In this document: piece by piece, positions 41,836 through 50,272 of the stretch
Layout: each line of letters begins with the position of its first letter
How positions within the stretch are numbered: position 1 is the stretch's first letter
IMG/VR virus record: IMGVR_UViG_3300010412_000012
Coordinates: 1-62,709 of that record
Source of the DNA: a virus
DNA: 62,709 bases
Strand: one strand, 5' to 3'
Program-made: the position numbers and the translations under genes
The notes under the pieces: model-generated
Databases searched by the model: none
What the model saw: the letters and a program-made list of their open reading frames with translations, nothing else
Told to the model about the DNA's origin: nothing

Positions 41836-42284
41836 ATAGACTCGTCGTATCCGTTCCCCATACGGGAACACGGTTCATCAAAGAACGAATGGGCTTGCCC
41901 CGCCATGTCCACACCATTTCCGCCTACCCGCATATAATTACCCAGATAGAGGAGCACGATAGAAAGCTCGTCATACCTATGCGGCATCCGCAGGATGTAC
42001 TGCGGTCGTGGGTGCAGCGAGACAAGCACAAGCAGCAGGACTGGATTGTCAGGTTTGCTATGGGCTGGGCGCTTTTGCAAGAACTGTCCCAAACATGCGA
42101 TTGCGATTTCGTCTATCTCGAGGAGCAGAACCACCCCGAAATCACTGACTGGACACCTGTAGGGAGCAAAGACAAGAAGTGGAATGACGGTGCGGAAGCT
42201 GAAAATATCTCCATTTTTTCGGTGTTTCGCCTGCCCATAGTGTCCGAGCACTACAGACCCAGACCCTTGAAAGATCAACCCTAA
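41832..42284 (+). CDS. Small sulfotransferase-like protein
   Basis: 150 aa. SVPHTGTRFIKERMG matches the 5'-phosphosulfate loop and MRHPQDVLRSWVQRD the 3'-phosphate-binding RxxxxxxxS motif of PAPS-dependent sulfotransferases. It is about half the usual length, keeping the nucleotide-binding core. ATGA overlap with the upstream structural gene. It could sulfate a glycan or protein on the virion or host surface (inference). A second, longer sulfotransferase is at 56045. Confidence 0.65.
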   Translation: MNRLVVSVPHTGTRFIKERMGLPRHVHTISAYPHIITQIEEHDRKLVIPMRHPQDVLRSWVQRDKHKQQDWIVRFAMGWALLQELSQTCDCDFVYLEEQNHPEITDWTPVGSKDKKWNDGAEAENISIFSVFRLPIVSEHYRPRPLKDQP

Positions 42285-42285
42285 C

Positions 42286-42311
42286 ACTTGTTCTATATTC
42301 TAGAATCAAGT
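42286..42311. other. Hairpin between sulfotransferase and repeat-peptide genes
   Basis: ACTTG-TTCTA pairs with TAGAA-TCAAGT around TATTC with one bulged base. No T-run follows on either strand, so it is not a normal terminator; it may be an operator or RNA processing site. Confidence 0.4.
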
Positions 42312-42353
42312 ACGATCGGCGTGAACTCTCTCACATAGCTATGGAGAATTAGG

Positions 42354-42587
42354 ATGAAAGGCAAACATTGGGGCAGCTTGACTGCTTCTGTAGAACCGGG
42401 ATACCGCACGAACGTGCATGGTTCCCACGGTGGCTCGCCGAGCGGCAAGTTCGTTGCTGTTAAGCGGTCCAAAGAATATGCGACGAACGTCGTGGGCAGT
42501 CATGGCGGCACCCCCAGCGGCAAGTTCCTCGGCCAGACGAAGGGTAAGATTCGGCACGGTTCGGACTTCCCGGCGAAGGCATCGTAA
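42354..42587 (+). CDS. Small Gly/His-rich repeat protein
   Basis: 77 aa. Two copies of TNV(H/V)GSHGG(S/T)PSGKF, at about residues 19-33 and 44-58. Basic and probably disordered. No known family. It lies directly upstream of the head assembly genes and may be a packaged or scaffold-associated peptide. Confidence 0.55.
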   Translation: MKGKHWGSLTASVEPGYRTNVHGSHGGSPSGKFVAVKRSKEYATNVVGSHGGTPSGKFLGQTKGKIRHGSDFPAKAS

Positions 42588-42808
42588 TGGCGAAGGTCGT
42601 TAAATCGCTCAACCTGTCCTCGTTGGACGGGGTATATGACGTCGAAATCAACAAGGCAGCCCCCAGCGCACGACGTCAGCGGGACGCATCGAAGAATGGC
42701 TCGGCATCCGCCAAGGCCGACAGCCAGCAGTACGACGATGCACGCGCACGAGCGATTCACTACGGGTTTGACCCGAATGCGAAGCTGCCTATCGGCTTTT
42801 TCGAGTGA
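42587..42808 (+). CDS. Small Ala/Lys/Asp-rich protein
   Basis: 73 aa, ATG overlapping the previous stop (TAATG). KVVKSLNLSSLDGVYDVEIN, then a polar disordered middle and YGFDPNAKLPIGFFE. No recognised domain; head-assembly neighbourhood. Confidence 0.55.
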   Translation: MAKVVKSLNLSSLDGVYDVEINKAAPSARRQRDASKNGSASAKADSQQYDDARARAIHYGFDPNAKLPIGFFE

Positions 42809-43044
42809 ATCTGAAACTAGACAAACAAACAGCGCAGTCATTAACTAATCTCCGGGCAAGCCCCGACTTCAAGCAAGTACTAACTTGGCTCGAGGGACAC
42901 CGGAACAAGTTTTTCGAGGAGTGCTCCATTGCCGAAGGCCGTCCCCTGTATCGAGCGCAGGGGAAGGTCTTTGTCGTGAATGGCATCTTCGAGGCATTTG
43001 GTTCGGCCCCCGACGTAACGGAAAAATTCAAACAGGAGAGGTAA
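42805..43044 (+). CDS. Small helical protein upstream of scaffold
   Basis: 79 aa, GTG start at 42805 overlapping the previous TGA (GTGA). Residues 5-35 helical (KQTAQSLTNLRASPDFKQVL), then a beta-like part. Phage genes of this size and place often encode a head-completion or assembly cofactor; not proven. Confidence 0.55.
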   Translation: MNLKLDKQTAQSLTNLRASPDFKQVLTWLEGHRNKFFEECSIAEGRPLYRAQGKVFVVNGIFEAFGSAPDVTEKFKQER

Positions 43045-43050
43045 TACGCC

Positions 43051-44091
43051 ATGAGTGCGCTACCAGAAGCAGTACGCAAGCAAGTTGAACAAGCCAACAA
43101 GATCGTCAAGGAAGTCTATGGCGAGGATGGCAAACTGAAAGCCGAGGCACTTGCCGCAGGGCAGGCTGCACCCGCCGAACCACAGTCTCCCCCGGAGCCG
43201 AAGCCAGAGGCCAAACCAGAGGCCAAACCAGAGGCCAAACCAGAGGCAAAGCCGGAGCCGGTTGACTGGGAGCACAAATTCAAGGTGCTTCAGGGTAAAT
43301 ACAATGCTGAAGTCCCCCGCCTTCAGAAGCAGCTCAACCAGAGTGAGGATGACCGCCGAGAGATGAAGCAGCGTATGCTGAACCTCGAAGGTATGGTCGC
43401 TTCCATACAGGCTGTGAAGGACAAGCCAGCGGAGAAGCCCAAGGCACCAACCATTTCCGACGCGGAACGCGAGCAGTTTGGTGATGATCTGATTGATCTG
43501 ATCCAGCGTGTATCGCTTAACGCTACACTGCCGGAAATCGAATCCCACCTGAAGCCGCTTGAAGGGCGTGTGAAACAGGTGGATGAAAAGGTTGCATCTA
43601 GTCAGAAGACTATGGCAGAATCCAAACGTCAACAGGTATTCGACCGCCTTGCGGCAGCTGTACCAGACTGGGAGACCCAGAACGAGGACGACAACTTCCT
43701 CGCATGGCTCGACCAACCTGAAGGGCTAACCGGAAGACCGAGAGCGTACTTTTTGACAGAAGCGATGAAGAACAACGATGCCGAAACGGTGATCGCGTAC
43801 TTCACGAGCTTTCAAGGCGAAAACGCTGCTGCTATACCAGCGGAACCTGCTCCGGAACCAACCCCGGAACCACAGGTCAAGTTGGACGAATTGACGGCCC
43901 CCGGAACGCCTCAAACCGGGACAGCAAGCGCTCCGAACGAAAGCGGTAAGCGGGTATGGTCCCGCGCAGACATAGCCCGGTTTTATCAGGATCGGAACGA
44001 GTTTGTAAAAAAGGGCAGACCGATTCCGAAAGAGATGCAGAAACTCGAAAGAGACATCTTTGCAGCTCAAGCCGAAGGCCGGGTTCGTTGA
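43051..44091 (+). CDS. Scaffold (capsid assembly) protein
   Basis: 346 aa, ATG 43051. Helical, coiled-coil-prone (LQGKYNAEVPRLQKQLNQ), highly charged, with Pro/Glu/Ala/Lys linkers: (PEAK)n at residues 51-66, encoded by four 12-bp direct repeats at 43201-43248, and a second linker near 270-295. The C terminus has a basic helix (RPIPKEMQKLERDIF), as in scaffold domains that bind coat protein. Directly before the major capsid gene, as expected. Confidence 0.8.
   Translation: MSALPEAVRKQVEQANKIVKEVYGEDGKLKAEALAAGQAAPAEPQSPPEPKPEAKPEAKPEAKPEAKPEPVDWEHKFKVLQGKYNAEVPRLQKQLNQSEDDRREMKQRMLNLEGMVASIQAVKDKPAEKPKAPTISDAEREQFGDDLIDLIQRVSLNATLPEIESHLKPLEGRVKQVDEKVASSQKTMAESKRQQVFDRLAAAVPDWETQNEDDNFLAWLDQPEGLTGRPRAYFLTEAMKNNDAETVIAYFTSFQGENAAAIPAEPAPEPTPEPQVKLDELTAPGTPQTGTASAPNESGKRVWSRADIARFYQDRNEFVKKGRPIPKEMQKLERDIFAAQAEGRVR
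43201..43248 (+). repeat. Tandem 12-bp repeat in scaffold gene
   Basis: Four units of AAACCAGAGGCC or one-base variants, coding KPEA repeats of the scaffold linker. Likely length-variable by slippage. Confidence 0.75.
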
Positions 44092-44117
44092 AACCGACTC
44101 TAAGGAGTGATTGAGAA

Positions 44118-45095
44118 ATGGCATATCCACTAGGCACACCGTGGTCAGGTGCAGCACCCACCACGCCGTATGCAGGCAACTTCATCCCTGAAGTATGGTC
44201 TGGCAAACTCGTAGAGAAGTTCTACGAAGCCACCGTACTCGGGGCCATCGCCAACACGGACTACGAAGGCGAGATCAAGAATCAGGGCGATACGGTAAAC
44301 ATCCGTACCCGTCCCGATGTTGCGATCGCTGACTACACGGCCAATATGGACCTCGTAGTTACTCGTCCGTCGAGCGCCAAAATCCAGCTGACCATCGACC
44401 AAGGCAAGTACTTCAACGTCGCACTTGACGACGTCATGGAGCTTCAGTCTGACATCGACATGCTGAGTATCTGGGCAGAAGACGCCGCAGAGCAGATGAA
44501 GATTAAGGTCGATCAGGATGTCCTCGGATACCTGACGACTGTAGCTGGCACGAACGGCTACGACGACATCGTCGCTGCTAACAAGGGCAACACCGCAGGT
44601 GCTATCTCTGGCGACATCCAGCTGGGCTTTAACACGCTTCAGACCAACGCAATTCTGGTGGACAACGGCGGCACGAACACCTCGCCGATTGACTACATCC
44701 TGCGTTGTGGTCAGGTACTTGACGAGCAGAACGTCCCCGAGTCGGGCCGCTTCATGGTCATCCCGGCATGGTTTGCCGCGCTGGTCAAGCAGTCTGACCT
44801 GAAGGACGCCTCTCTCGCAGGTGACGGCACCTCGATCCTGCGTAATGGCCGCCTCGGTATGATCGACAGGTTCACGCTGTACGTCAGCAACCTGCTGCTC
44901 GACACCGAGACGACTGGTGCGTTCCCGGTCCTGTTCGGTACGTCGTCTGGACTGACGTTCGCTGCACAGTTCACGAAGATGGAAACGATCCGCTCCGAGC
45001 GTTCGTTCTCCAACCTGCTCCGTGGCTTGCAGGTCTACGGCCGTAAGGTCGTGAAGGGCGAAGCCCTCGGCGTCGGCTTCATCCGCAAGTCTTAA
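44118..45095 (+). CDS. Major capsid protein
   Basis: 325 aa, ATG 44118 with AAGGAG upstream. FIPEVWSGKLVEKFYEATVLG near the N terminus, the GDTVNIRTRPDV segment, and PESGRFMVIPAWFAALVKQ with the following loop are typical of HK97-fold coat proteins of podoviruses. It follows the scaffold gene directly and is followed by a small hairpin, fitting high expression. It should form the icosahedral shell. Confidence 0.85.
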   Translation: MAYPLGTPWSGAAPTTPYAGNFIPEVWSGKLVEKFYEATVLGAIANTDYEGEIKNQGDTVNIRTRPDVAIADYTANMDLVVTRPSSAKIQLTIDQGKYFNVALDDVMELQSDIDMLSIWAEDAAEQMKIKVDQDVLGYLTTVAGTNGYDDIVAANKGNTAGAISGDIQLGFNTLQTNAILVDNGGTNTSPIDYILRCGQVLDEQNVPESGRFMVIPAWFAALVKQSDLKDASLAGDGTSILRNGRLGMIDRFTLYVSNLLLDTETTGAFPVLFGTSSGLTFAAQFTKMETIRSERSFSNLLRGLQVYGRKVVKGEALGVGFIRKS

Positions 45096-45109
45096 TCGGA
45101 CGCTGATTT

Positions 45110-45146
45110 GGACCCCGGTCTCATCTTCATGGTGGGGCTGGGGTCC
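45110..45146 (+). other. Hairpin after the capsid gene
   Basis: GGACCCC (45110-45116) pairs with GGGGTCC (45140-45146). No T-tract follows, so it is a weak terminator at best; it may limit transcription or stabilise the capsid message. A CCTCC just after it could also pair with the GGAGG ribosome site of the next gene. Confidence 0.4.
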
Positions 45147-45167
45147 TCCCCTTAACCGGAGGGTCCG

Positions 45168-45545
45168 ATGGCTAAGACTTACCAGACACTCGTTTACGAG
45201 GCTCGAGAGCTTCTTCAAGACACGGATACCGACCAAGAACGGTATGCCGACTCTACCCTCCTCAACATCCTGAATCGTGGCCTTCACGATCTGTCGAAGA
45301 TCAGGCCCGACCTCACGTACACCGTGTACGCGAACAACTCCCTCGAAGTCCCCGAGATCGTTGAGTCAGCCCCCGGCACCGGACAGGTGGCGTGGACAGA
45401 CACGTGGCCGTGGGAGATGTGGTTTTACAACAGGATGGTGGAATACGTTGTCGCTCTGGCGGAAGTCACCGATGACGAGTACACTGTGGACGGCAGAGCT
45501 GCACTTCTCCTACAGCAGTTCCGTAACGGAGCAATAGGACTGTAA
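45168..45545 (+). CDS. Head-tail adaptor-like protein
   Basis: 125 aa, ATG 45168 with GGAGG 5 nt upstream. YADSTLLNILNRGLHDLSKI and the ending VDGRAALLLQQF match the paralogue at 41374. The helical N terminus and a gap-spanning middle fit adaptor proteins that sit below the portal. It begins the tail genes. Stop overlaps the next ATG (TAATG). Confidence 0.65.
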   Translation: MAKTYQTLVYEARELLQDTDTDQERYADSTLLNILNRGLHDLSKIRPDLTYTVYANNSLEVPEIVESAPGTGQVAWTDTWPWEMWFYNRMVEYVVALAEVTDDEYTVDGRAALLLQQFRNGAIGL

Positions 45546-46198
45546 TGGCTACCGAGTACACAGAATCTCTGGATACCCTGCTTCAAGACACGATCCCTGA
45601 ACTACCGGGTGTAGTCCGGGCTGTTGCGGAGAGGGAACTCAGGCTGACCTTTCGAGAGTTTTTCGAGAGGTCTTTTGCGTGGAGGTCTGTCCTGACGGTT
45701 GACGCCCCTGCTGGCGACACCGCCATCTGGCTACAGGACGCGAACGACCTTGACGCCAACTCGGATGTCATTGGCATCCTACACATCAACTTCAATGGTA
45801 CGCCGCTGAACAAGCTGGCGGCGAAACCTGACAGGGGAGAGGATCAGGCCAACGACCTGCCGGGCGGGTACTGGATGACCTCCAACCCCGACGAGTTCAA
45901 GCTCTATCCCCAGCTGGCAAATGCACAGGCTGGCGCTCTTGAAATCCACGTGGCTCTGATGCCGAAGCTGGACGCTACTACGTTCCCGCGTCAGATCACC
46001 ATGAAGTACTACGATGCACTACGTGAAGGCTTCCTTGCCCGCATGTATGGGCATCCGAACAAACCCTATTCGGCTCCCATCGTTGCCCAACAGATGCGGC
46101 ACAACTTCAGACGCCGTATCGGGTACTACAATGCACAGGCCAAGCAGGGCTATAATGACGCTCAAGCATGGTCGTACCCGGTGGGGTGGAGGAAGTAA
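45545..46198 (+). CDS. Tail tube / connector-like protein
   Basis: 217 aa. REFFERSFAWRSVLTVDAPAG, then a middle with NGTPLNKLAAKPDR, PDEFKLYPQ and ALEIHVALMPKLDATTFPRQI, and a C-terminal helix with HPNKPYSAPIVAQQMRHNFR. This order is the recognised pattern of podovirus tail-tube/connector family proteins. It should extend the portal channel. Confidence 0.7.
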   Translation: MATEYTESLDTLLQDTIPELPGVVRAVAERELRLTFREFFERSFAWRSVLTVDAPAGDTAIWLQDANDLDANSDVIGILHINFNGTPLNKLAAKPDRGEDQANDLPGGYWMTSNPDEFKLYPQLANAQAGALEIHVALMPKLDATTFPRQITMKYYDALREGFLARMYGHPNKPYSAPIVAQQMRHNFRRRIGYYNAQAKQGYNDAQAWSYPVGWRK

Positions 46199-46201
46199 GA
46201 C

Positions 46202-47299
46202 ATGGCAATCCTGTTTGCAAACAACTGTAGCACCACCCTTTCTGTCGGTATTACCGCTGGCTCAACCTCTATTCAGGTAGCTGACTCGAGCGCTTTCCCG
46301 CAGCCTACGGGCGGTGACGTCATCTACATCACGCTCGAAGACCCGGCAGGTGACATCGAGATTATTCGGTGCAGCGCCAACGACGCCATCAACACCTTTA
46401 CGGTGGACACAGGCGGTCGTGGCATTGACGGCACTACGGCCCAAGCGTTCAACGCCACTGAGACTCGTGTCGAACTGCGGCTCGTCAAGACCATCATGGA
46501 GGCGTACCTTCAGAAGACAGGCGGCACGCTGACTGGCGACCTCAACATGAGCAGCAATAATGTCGCTGATGCGAAACTGACTGGTGCCAGCACGCAGATG
46601 CTCGCCGGAGAGATCGTGGCTGTCCCGCTTCGTGGTCTGGCTGGCGCATCGGGCAATGAGATTGCTGTCCCGGTAAACGGTACCAGTCGAGCCACAGCTG
46701 GCGGCTCAGCCATACTGTGTACTGGCGACGACATCATGGCCGAGCTGGACGTCAGCGGCACCATCACATTCAACAGCGCCACGGTAGCGGTAATCGTGCC
46801 GGGCGGCATCCCGTTCCAAGTGAACGACGGTGATGACTCACATAACGTGCAGATCATCCATGACGGTACGAACCCGCAGCTCAGCTGCACGAACAACGAA
46901 GATTTCATCTTTGCGAATTCGTCGATCGACCTGAGTTTGAACCAGCTGAAACAAGCCGAGTTCATTGACCAGTCGGTGACAGAGCAGACGGTATCCAGCT
47001 CCCTCGGTGTACTGACGATTGACTACTCGCTCGGTTCATACGTGAACGTCACGTTGTCTGAGAACATCACAAGTATCGTGATTAACAACCCTCCGGCCAA
47101 CGGCGCGGTCGGTTCGCTGCGTATCAAGTTCACGCAGGACCCTGTCACCCCTCGGACGATTAGCTGGACTGGATACAAGTTTGCCAAAACGCCTTCACAC
47201 AGCACCACCGTGAACGCAATCGACTTTGTCGATCTCTGGACTGATGACGGCGGTACCACGTGGTACTGCGCTATGGACGATAACTGGGTAACTCAGTAA
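46202..47299 (+). CDS. Tail fibre-type protein with shared C-terminal module
   Basis: 365 aa. Residues 1-95 beta-rich, then LQKTGGTLTGDLNMSSNNV, a fibre triple-helix repeat pattern. The last 100 residues are a divergent copy of a module found in the two later fibres (PRTISWTGYKF...DDGGTTWYCAMDD). It is a trimeric fibre or a baseplate spike component by type; receptor binding is inferred. Confidence 0.65.
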   Translation: MAILFANNCSTTLSVGITAGSTSIQVADSSAFPQPTGGDVIYITLEDPAGDIEIIRCSANDAINTFTVDTGGRGIDGTTAQAFNATETRVELRLVKTIMEAYLQKTGGTLTGDLNMSSNNVADAKLTGASTQMLAGEIVAVPLRGLAGASGNEIAVPVNGTSRATAGGSAILCTGDDIMAELDVSGTITFNSATVAVIVPGGIPFQVNDGDDSHNVQIIHDGTNPQLSCTNNEDFIFANSSIDLSLNQLKQAEFIDQSVTEQTVSSSLGVLTIDYSLGSYVNVTLSENITSIVINNPPANGAVGSLRIKFTQDPVTPRTISWTGYKFAKTPSHSTTVNAIDFVDLWTDDGGTTWYCAMDDNWVTQ

Positions 47300-47309
47300 A
47301 GGAGGCCCG

Positions 47310-49199
47310 ATGGCTGGCATAAAGCTAGAAGGTTTCCAAGGAGTAATCCCACGAGTATCTGAACGTCTCCTGCCGCCGATGTCGGCGTCTGACGCCAAGA
47401 ACACGAAACTGCTCCAAGGTGAACTCCGTGGCTACCGCGTACTGGTGGAGGAGGCTGACTTCTCCGGCGGTGGCGTTACACCTGTTCGCCGTGCCTACAG
47501 AGTTCCCAACACGCCTAGCGATGCGTACCTCACGTTCGATACACGTGATGTAGACATTGTACGTTCCCCACTCGTGAATGATACGTGGGACCGATACTTC
47601 TGGGCCGGAGACGGTGTCCCCCAGATGAACTCTGGTGCCAACATCAAGGCAGGGCAGGTGAACGGTCCATACTGGCTCGGTGTACCCGGCCCGGCTAATG
47701 CGCCTTCCGTGTCGCCCCCAGCTGGCTCAGACGAGACGCGAGCGTACGTGTACACGTTCGTATCGGAGTTTGGTGAGGAGAGCCAGCCTTCCCCCGCTAC
47801 GGTCGTTGCAGGGGCTTCTGCGGGCACGTGGGCGCTCTCAGGCATGGATGCGACCATCTCCGGGGAAGCGAACCGTGCGTTCCAAGGCCACCAAGGTCAG
47901 GCAGTGGTCAAGATTTACCGTACTGTGCCGGGCAACGCCTCGACCAACTTCTATTACGTGGATGAGGTCAACTACGGCACGACTACGTACAACGACACTA
48001 TCGCCAACGACGTTGTTGCGTCGAATAACCTACTAGAGTCAACGACTTGGGCACCTCCCATCTCTACGATGGAGGGCTTCATCGCCATGCCGAACGGCTA
48101 CCTCGTTGGCTGGGCTGGCCGCCGCCTGTTGTTCAGTGAGCCGTACCGCCCGCACGCATGGCCTGCGGAGTACGAACTGTCCACTGAGTTCGACATCGTG
48201 GCACTCGGAGTTGTCGGCTCAACCTTGGTTATCGGCACTGAAAGTCAACCTTATTTCGGTCAGGGCGTCAGCCCCGCCTCGTTCACCACCCAGAAGATCG
48301 ACGCTGTCGAGCCATGCCTGTCCCGCCGAGGGATGGTCAGCACTACAGCAGGTGTTCTGTATCCGTCGATCAACGGGCTGGTGCTCGCTAACAGCTCCGG
48401 CGTGCAGGTGATTACCAAAGACCTGTTCACAAAGGAGGAGTGGTCAGACTGGCTCCCCAACCAGTTGTATGCAGCACAACTAGGCTTGCAGTACATCGCC
48501 TTCAATGGCCCAAGCACCGGGTTCGTCCTCGACCCGCAGGAGCCTGCCGCACGGTTCGTGCCGCTGGATGGCTTCACCAACGTCGAGGGTATCGAGACCG
48601 ACCGCTACACCGGCAACGTGTCGCTCCTGTCCAACGACCGCATCTGGGAGTGGGATGGCGAGAACACCCAGCAGCGGATGCAGTGGACATGGAAAAGCAA
48701 GATGTACCAGACCCCGAAACCGATTAACTTCGGCGCGGCCCGGCTGCACTTCATTACAGGTTCGGTGGACTTCAGTGACGAGATCACGGCCAAGTATTCA
48801 CCGTACAACACTTCGCTGATGACGGCCATCGGTACTCAACCCGGAGCACTGTCCCGATTGAACACGCTTAACGGACAGGTGTTGGGAGGTTCTCCGGCCA
48901 ATAACACAGGGCTTGTGGCCGGATGGGATGAGGCGGAGACCCGTCAACCCCTTGGTGGTTCACTGCTGTTCCCTGTAGGTGTACTGAGTTCCCAGACCAA
49001 TACGGTCAGGGTCATCATCTACGTGGACTACCAGAACGGTCAGAAGAAGGTTGTCTTCGATCGCAACATCTCGAGCGAGGACATCTTCAGGTTGCCTACA
49101 GGCTTCAAGAGTGACCTGTGGCAGATTGAACTTCGTGGTAACACCACGGTGTACTCCATGCAGATCGCGGAGACGCCGAAGCAGCTGGCTATGGTCTAA
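47310..49199 (+). CDS. Tail nozzle protein
   Basis: 629 aa. GIKLEGFQGVIPRVSERLLP near the start and EGFIAMPNGYLVGWAGRRLL, then beta-strand repeats, follow the pattern of podovirus nozzle proteins (T7 gp12-like, six-bladed propeller). Typical position after the tail-tube gene. It should form the tip of the short tail that contacts the cell. Stop overlaps the next gene. Confidence 0.7.
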   Translation: MAGIKLEGFQGVIPRVSERLLPPMSASDAKNTKLLQGELRGYRVLVEEADFSGGGVTPVRRAYRVPNTPSDAYLTFDTRDVDIVRSPLVNDTWDRYFWAGDGVPQMNSGANIKAGQVNGPYWLGVPGPANAPSVSPPAGSDETRAYVYTFVSEFGEESQPSPATVVAGASAGTWALSGMDATISGEANRAFQGHQGQAVVKIYRTVPGNASTNFYYVDEVNYGTTTYNDTIANDVVASNNLLESTTWAPPISTMEGFIAMPNGYLVGWAGRRLLFSEPYRPHAWPAEYELSTEFDIVALGVVGSTLVIGTESQPYFGQGVSPASFTTQKIDAVEPCLSRRGMVSTTAGVLYPSINGLVLANSSGVQVITKDLFTKEEWSDWLPNQLYAAQLGLQYIAFNGPSTGFVLDPQEPAARFVPLDGFTNVEGIETDRYTGNVSLLSNDRIWEWDGENTQQRMQWTWKSKMYQTPKPINFGAARLHFITGSVDFSDEITAKYSPYNTSLMTAIGTQPGALSRLNTLNGQVLGGSPANNTGLVAGWDEAETRQPLGGSLLFPVGVLSSQTNTVRVIIYVDYQNGQKKVVFDRNISSEDIFRLPTGFKSDLWQIELRGNTTVYSMQIAETPKQLAMV

Positions 49200-50254
49200 T
49201 GGCTCTCTCGACCAAACCAAACAGGTTCTACCCGGCGGTACCTGCCCCGACGCAAGACCTACCATCTCTCCAAAACACCGTGGAGCAGATGCGTACGGCC
49301 ATGCTCACTTACCAGCGGAGCGACAACAACTATAACAAGTCGTTCGTCCGGTTCGAGGAGCTGGTTGATCTCGGCATCATTGACGCGGAGGGCAACAACA
49401 CCCTGACCACAGGTACCGGCGGCGGGGAGAACCAGACCCCGTGGCTGAGCAACATTGACGGTGCCGGATACTCCCTGAGTAACGCTCTGACGATAGAGAT
49501 TCAGTCTGCCGATACCAACTACTTTACTACGTTGGGATTCAACGGCACCGATTTTGAAATCCTGATGGATGCTACGGTCTCGCCGCAGAACATGAGGGTT
49601 ACTGGTTTTGTAGGCGGCGACTTCATCGTTGAGGGTACCGCAGGCGGTGGCCGTATCCGACAGGAGAACTCGGCTGATCCGTCAGAGTACATTGAGTTTT
49701 ACCATGACACGAGCAGTACGGCGAGGATCGTATCTTCCGGTGCGATTCGTTTGCAGTCTACCCATGTCTCCCTGCCATACGTCGAGGTGGCTGACACCAA
49801 CGAGTTCAGGAAACTGGGCAGCGTAGCCAAGGCCACCTCGTTCGACTACAGCGGCGCAGACTTCATCATCGACGCCAATGCTGGTGCTGGTGCAGCTGCA
49901 TCAAACTTCAGGATCGAGAACTTCTCCGGCAACTTCAGGATGGCGACGTACATATTCGCCGCGAACCAGACTCCTACCAGTGCCGAGGACAACTACGTCC
50001 TGACCTACGATTTTGCTGGTAATACTATCCAGCTGGAACCGGGCGGCGGTGGCGGCCCAACAAGCGACCACCCCCACACAGGTGAGGTCACAGGCACGAC
50101 AGCATTGACGGTGCAGGTGTCTTCGATCACAAACCGTACAGCTGTAACAGAAGTATCTGACAGCGGTATCGACGATTTGGCGCTCCATGATGCAAGTGAT
50201 GGAAGTTTCAAGAAAACCCCAGTAAACTTGGTAACAGATGGTGGGTACTTTTAA
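49199..50254 (+). CDS. Tail/fibre adaptor protein
   Basis: 351 aa. N-terminal helical part (LPSLQNTVEQMRTAMLTYQR), then beta repeats, a Gly-rich stretch with GGGGGPTSDHPHTGE, and a short beta end. It probably anchors fibres to the tail. No enzyme motif. Starts with TAATG overlap to the nozzle gene. Confidence 0.55.
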   Translation: MALSTKPNRFYPAVPAPTQDLPSLQNTVEQMRTAMLTYQRSDNNYNKSFVRFEELVDLGIIDAEGNNTLTTGTGGGENQTPWLSNIDGAGYSLSNALTIEIQSADTNYFTTLGFNGTDFEILMDATVSPQNMRVTGFVGGDFIVEGTAGGGRIRQENSADPSEYIEFYHDTSSTARIVSSGAIRLQSTHVSLPYVEVADTNEFRKLGSVAKATSFDYSGADFIIDANAGAGAAASNFRIENFSGNFRMATYIFAANQTPTSAEDNYVLTYDFAGNTIQLEPGGGGGPTSDHPHTGEVTGTTALTVQVSSITNRTAVTEVSDSGIDDLALHDASDGSFKKTPVNLVTDGGYF

Positions 50255-50272
50255 CCCGACCGAGGAATAGTA

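Noticed and set aside
43201-43248. Short tandem repeats as a possible CRISPR array
   Set aside because: 12-bp units with no spacers, in frame and coding KPEA repeats of the scaffold linker.
44145-45287. 380-codon minus-strand frame opposite the capsid gene
   Set aside because: Shadow of the capsid codons; Arg/Val/Asp-rich, no start signal, and the plus-strand capsid is convincing.
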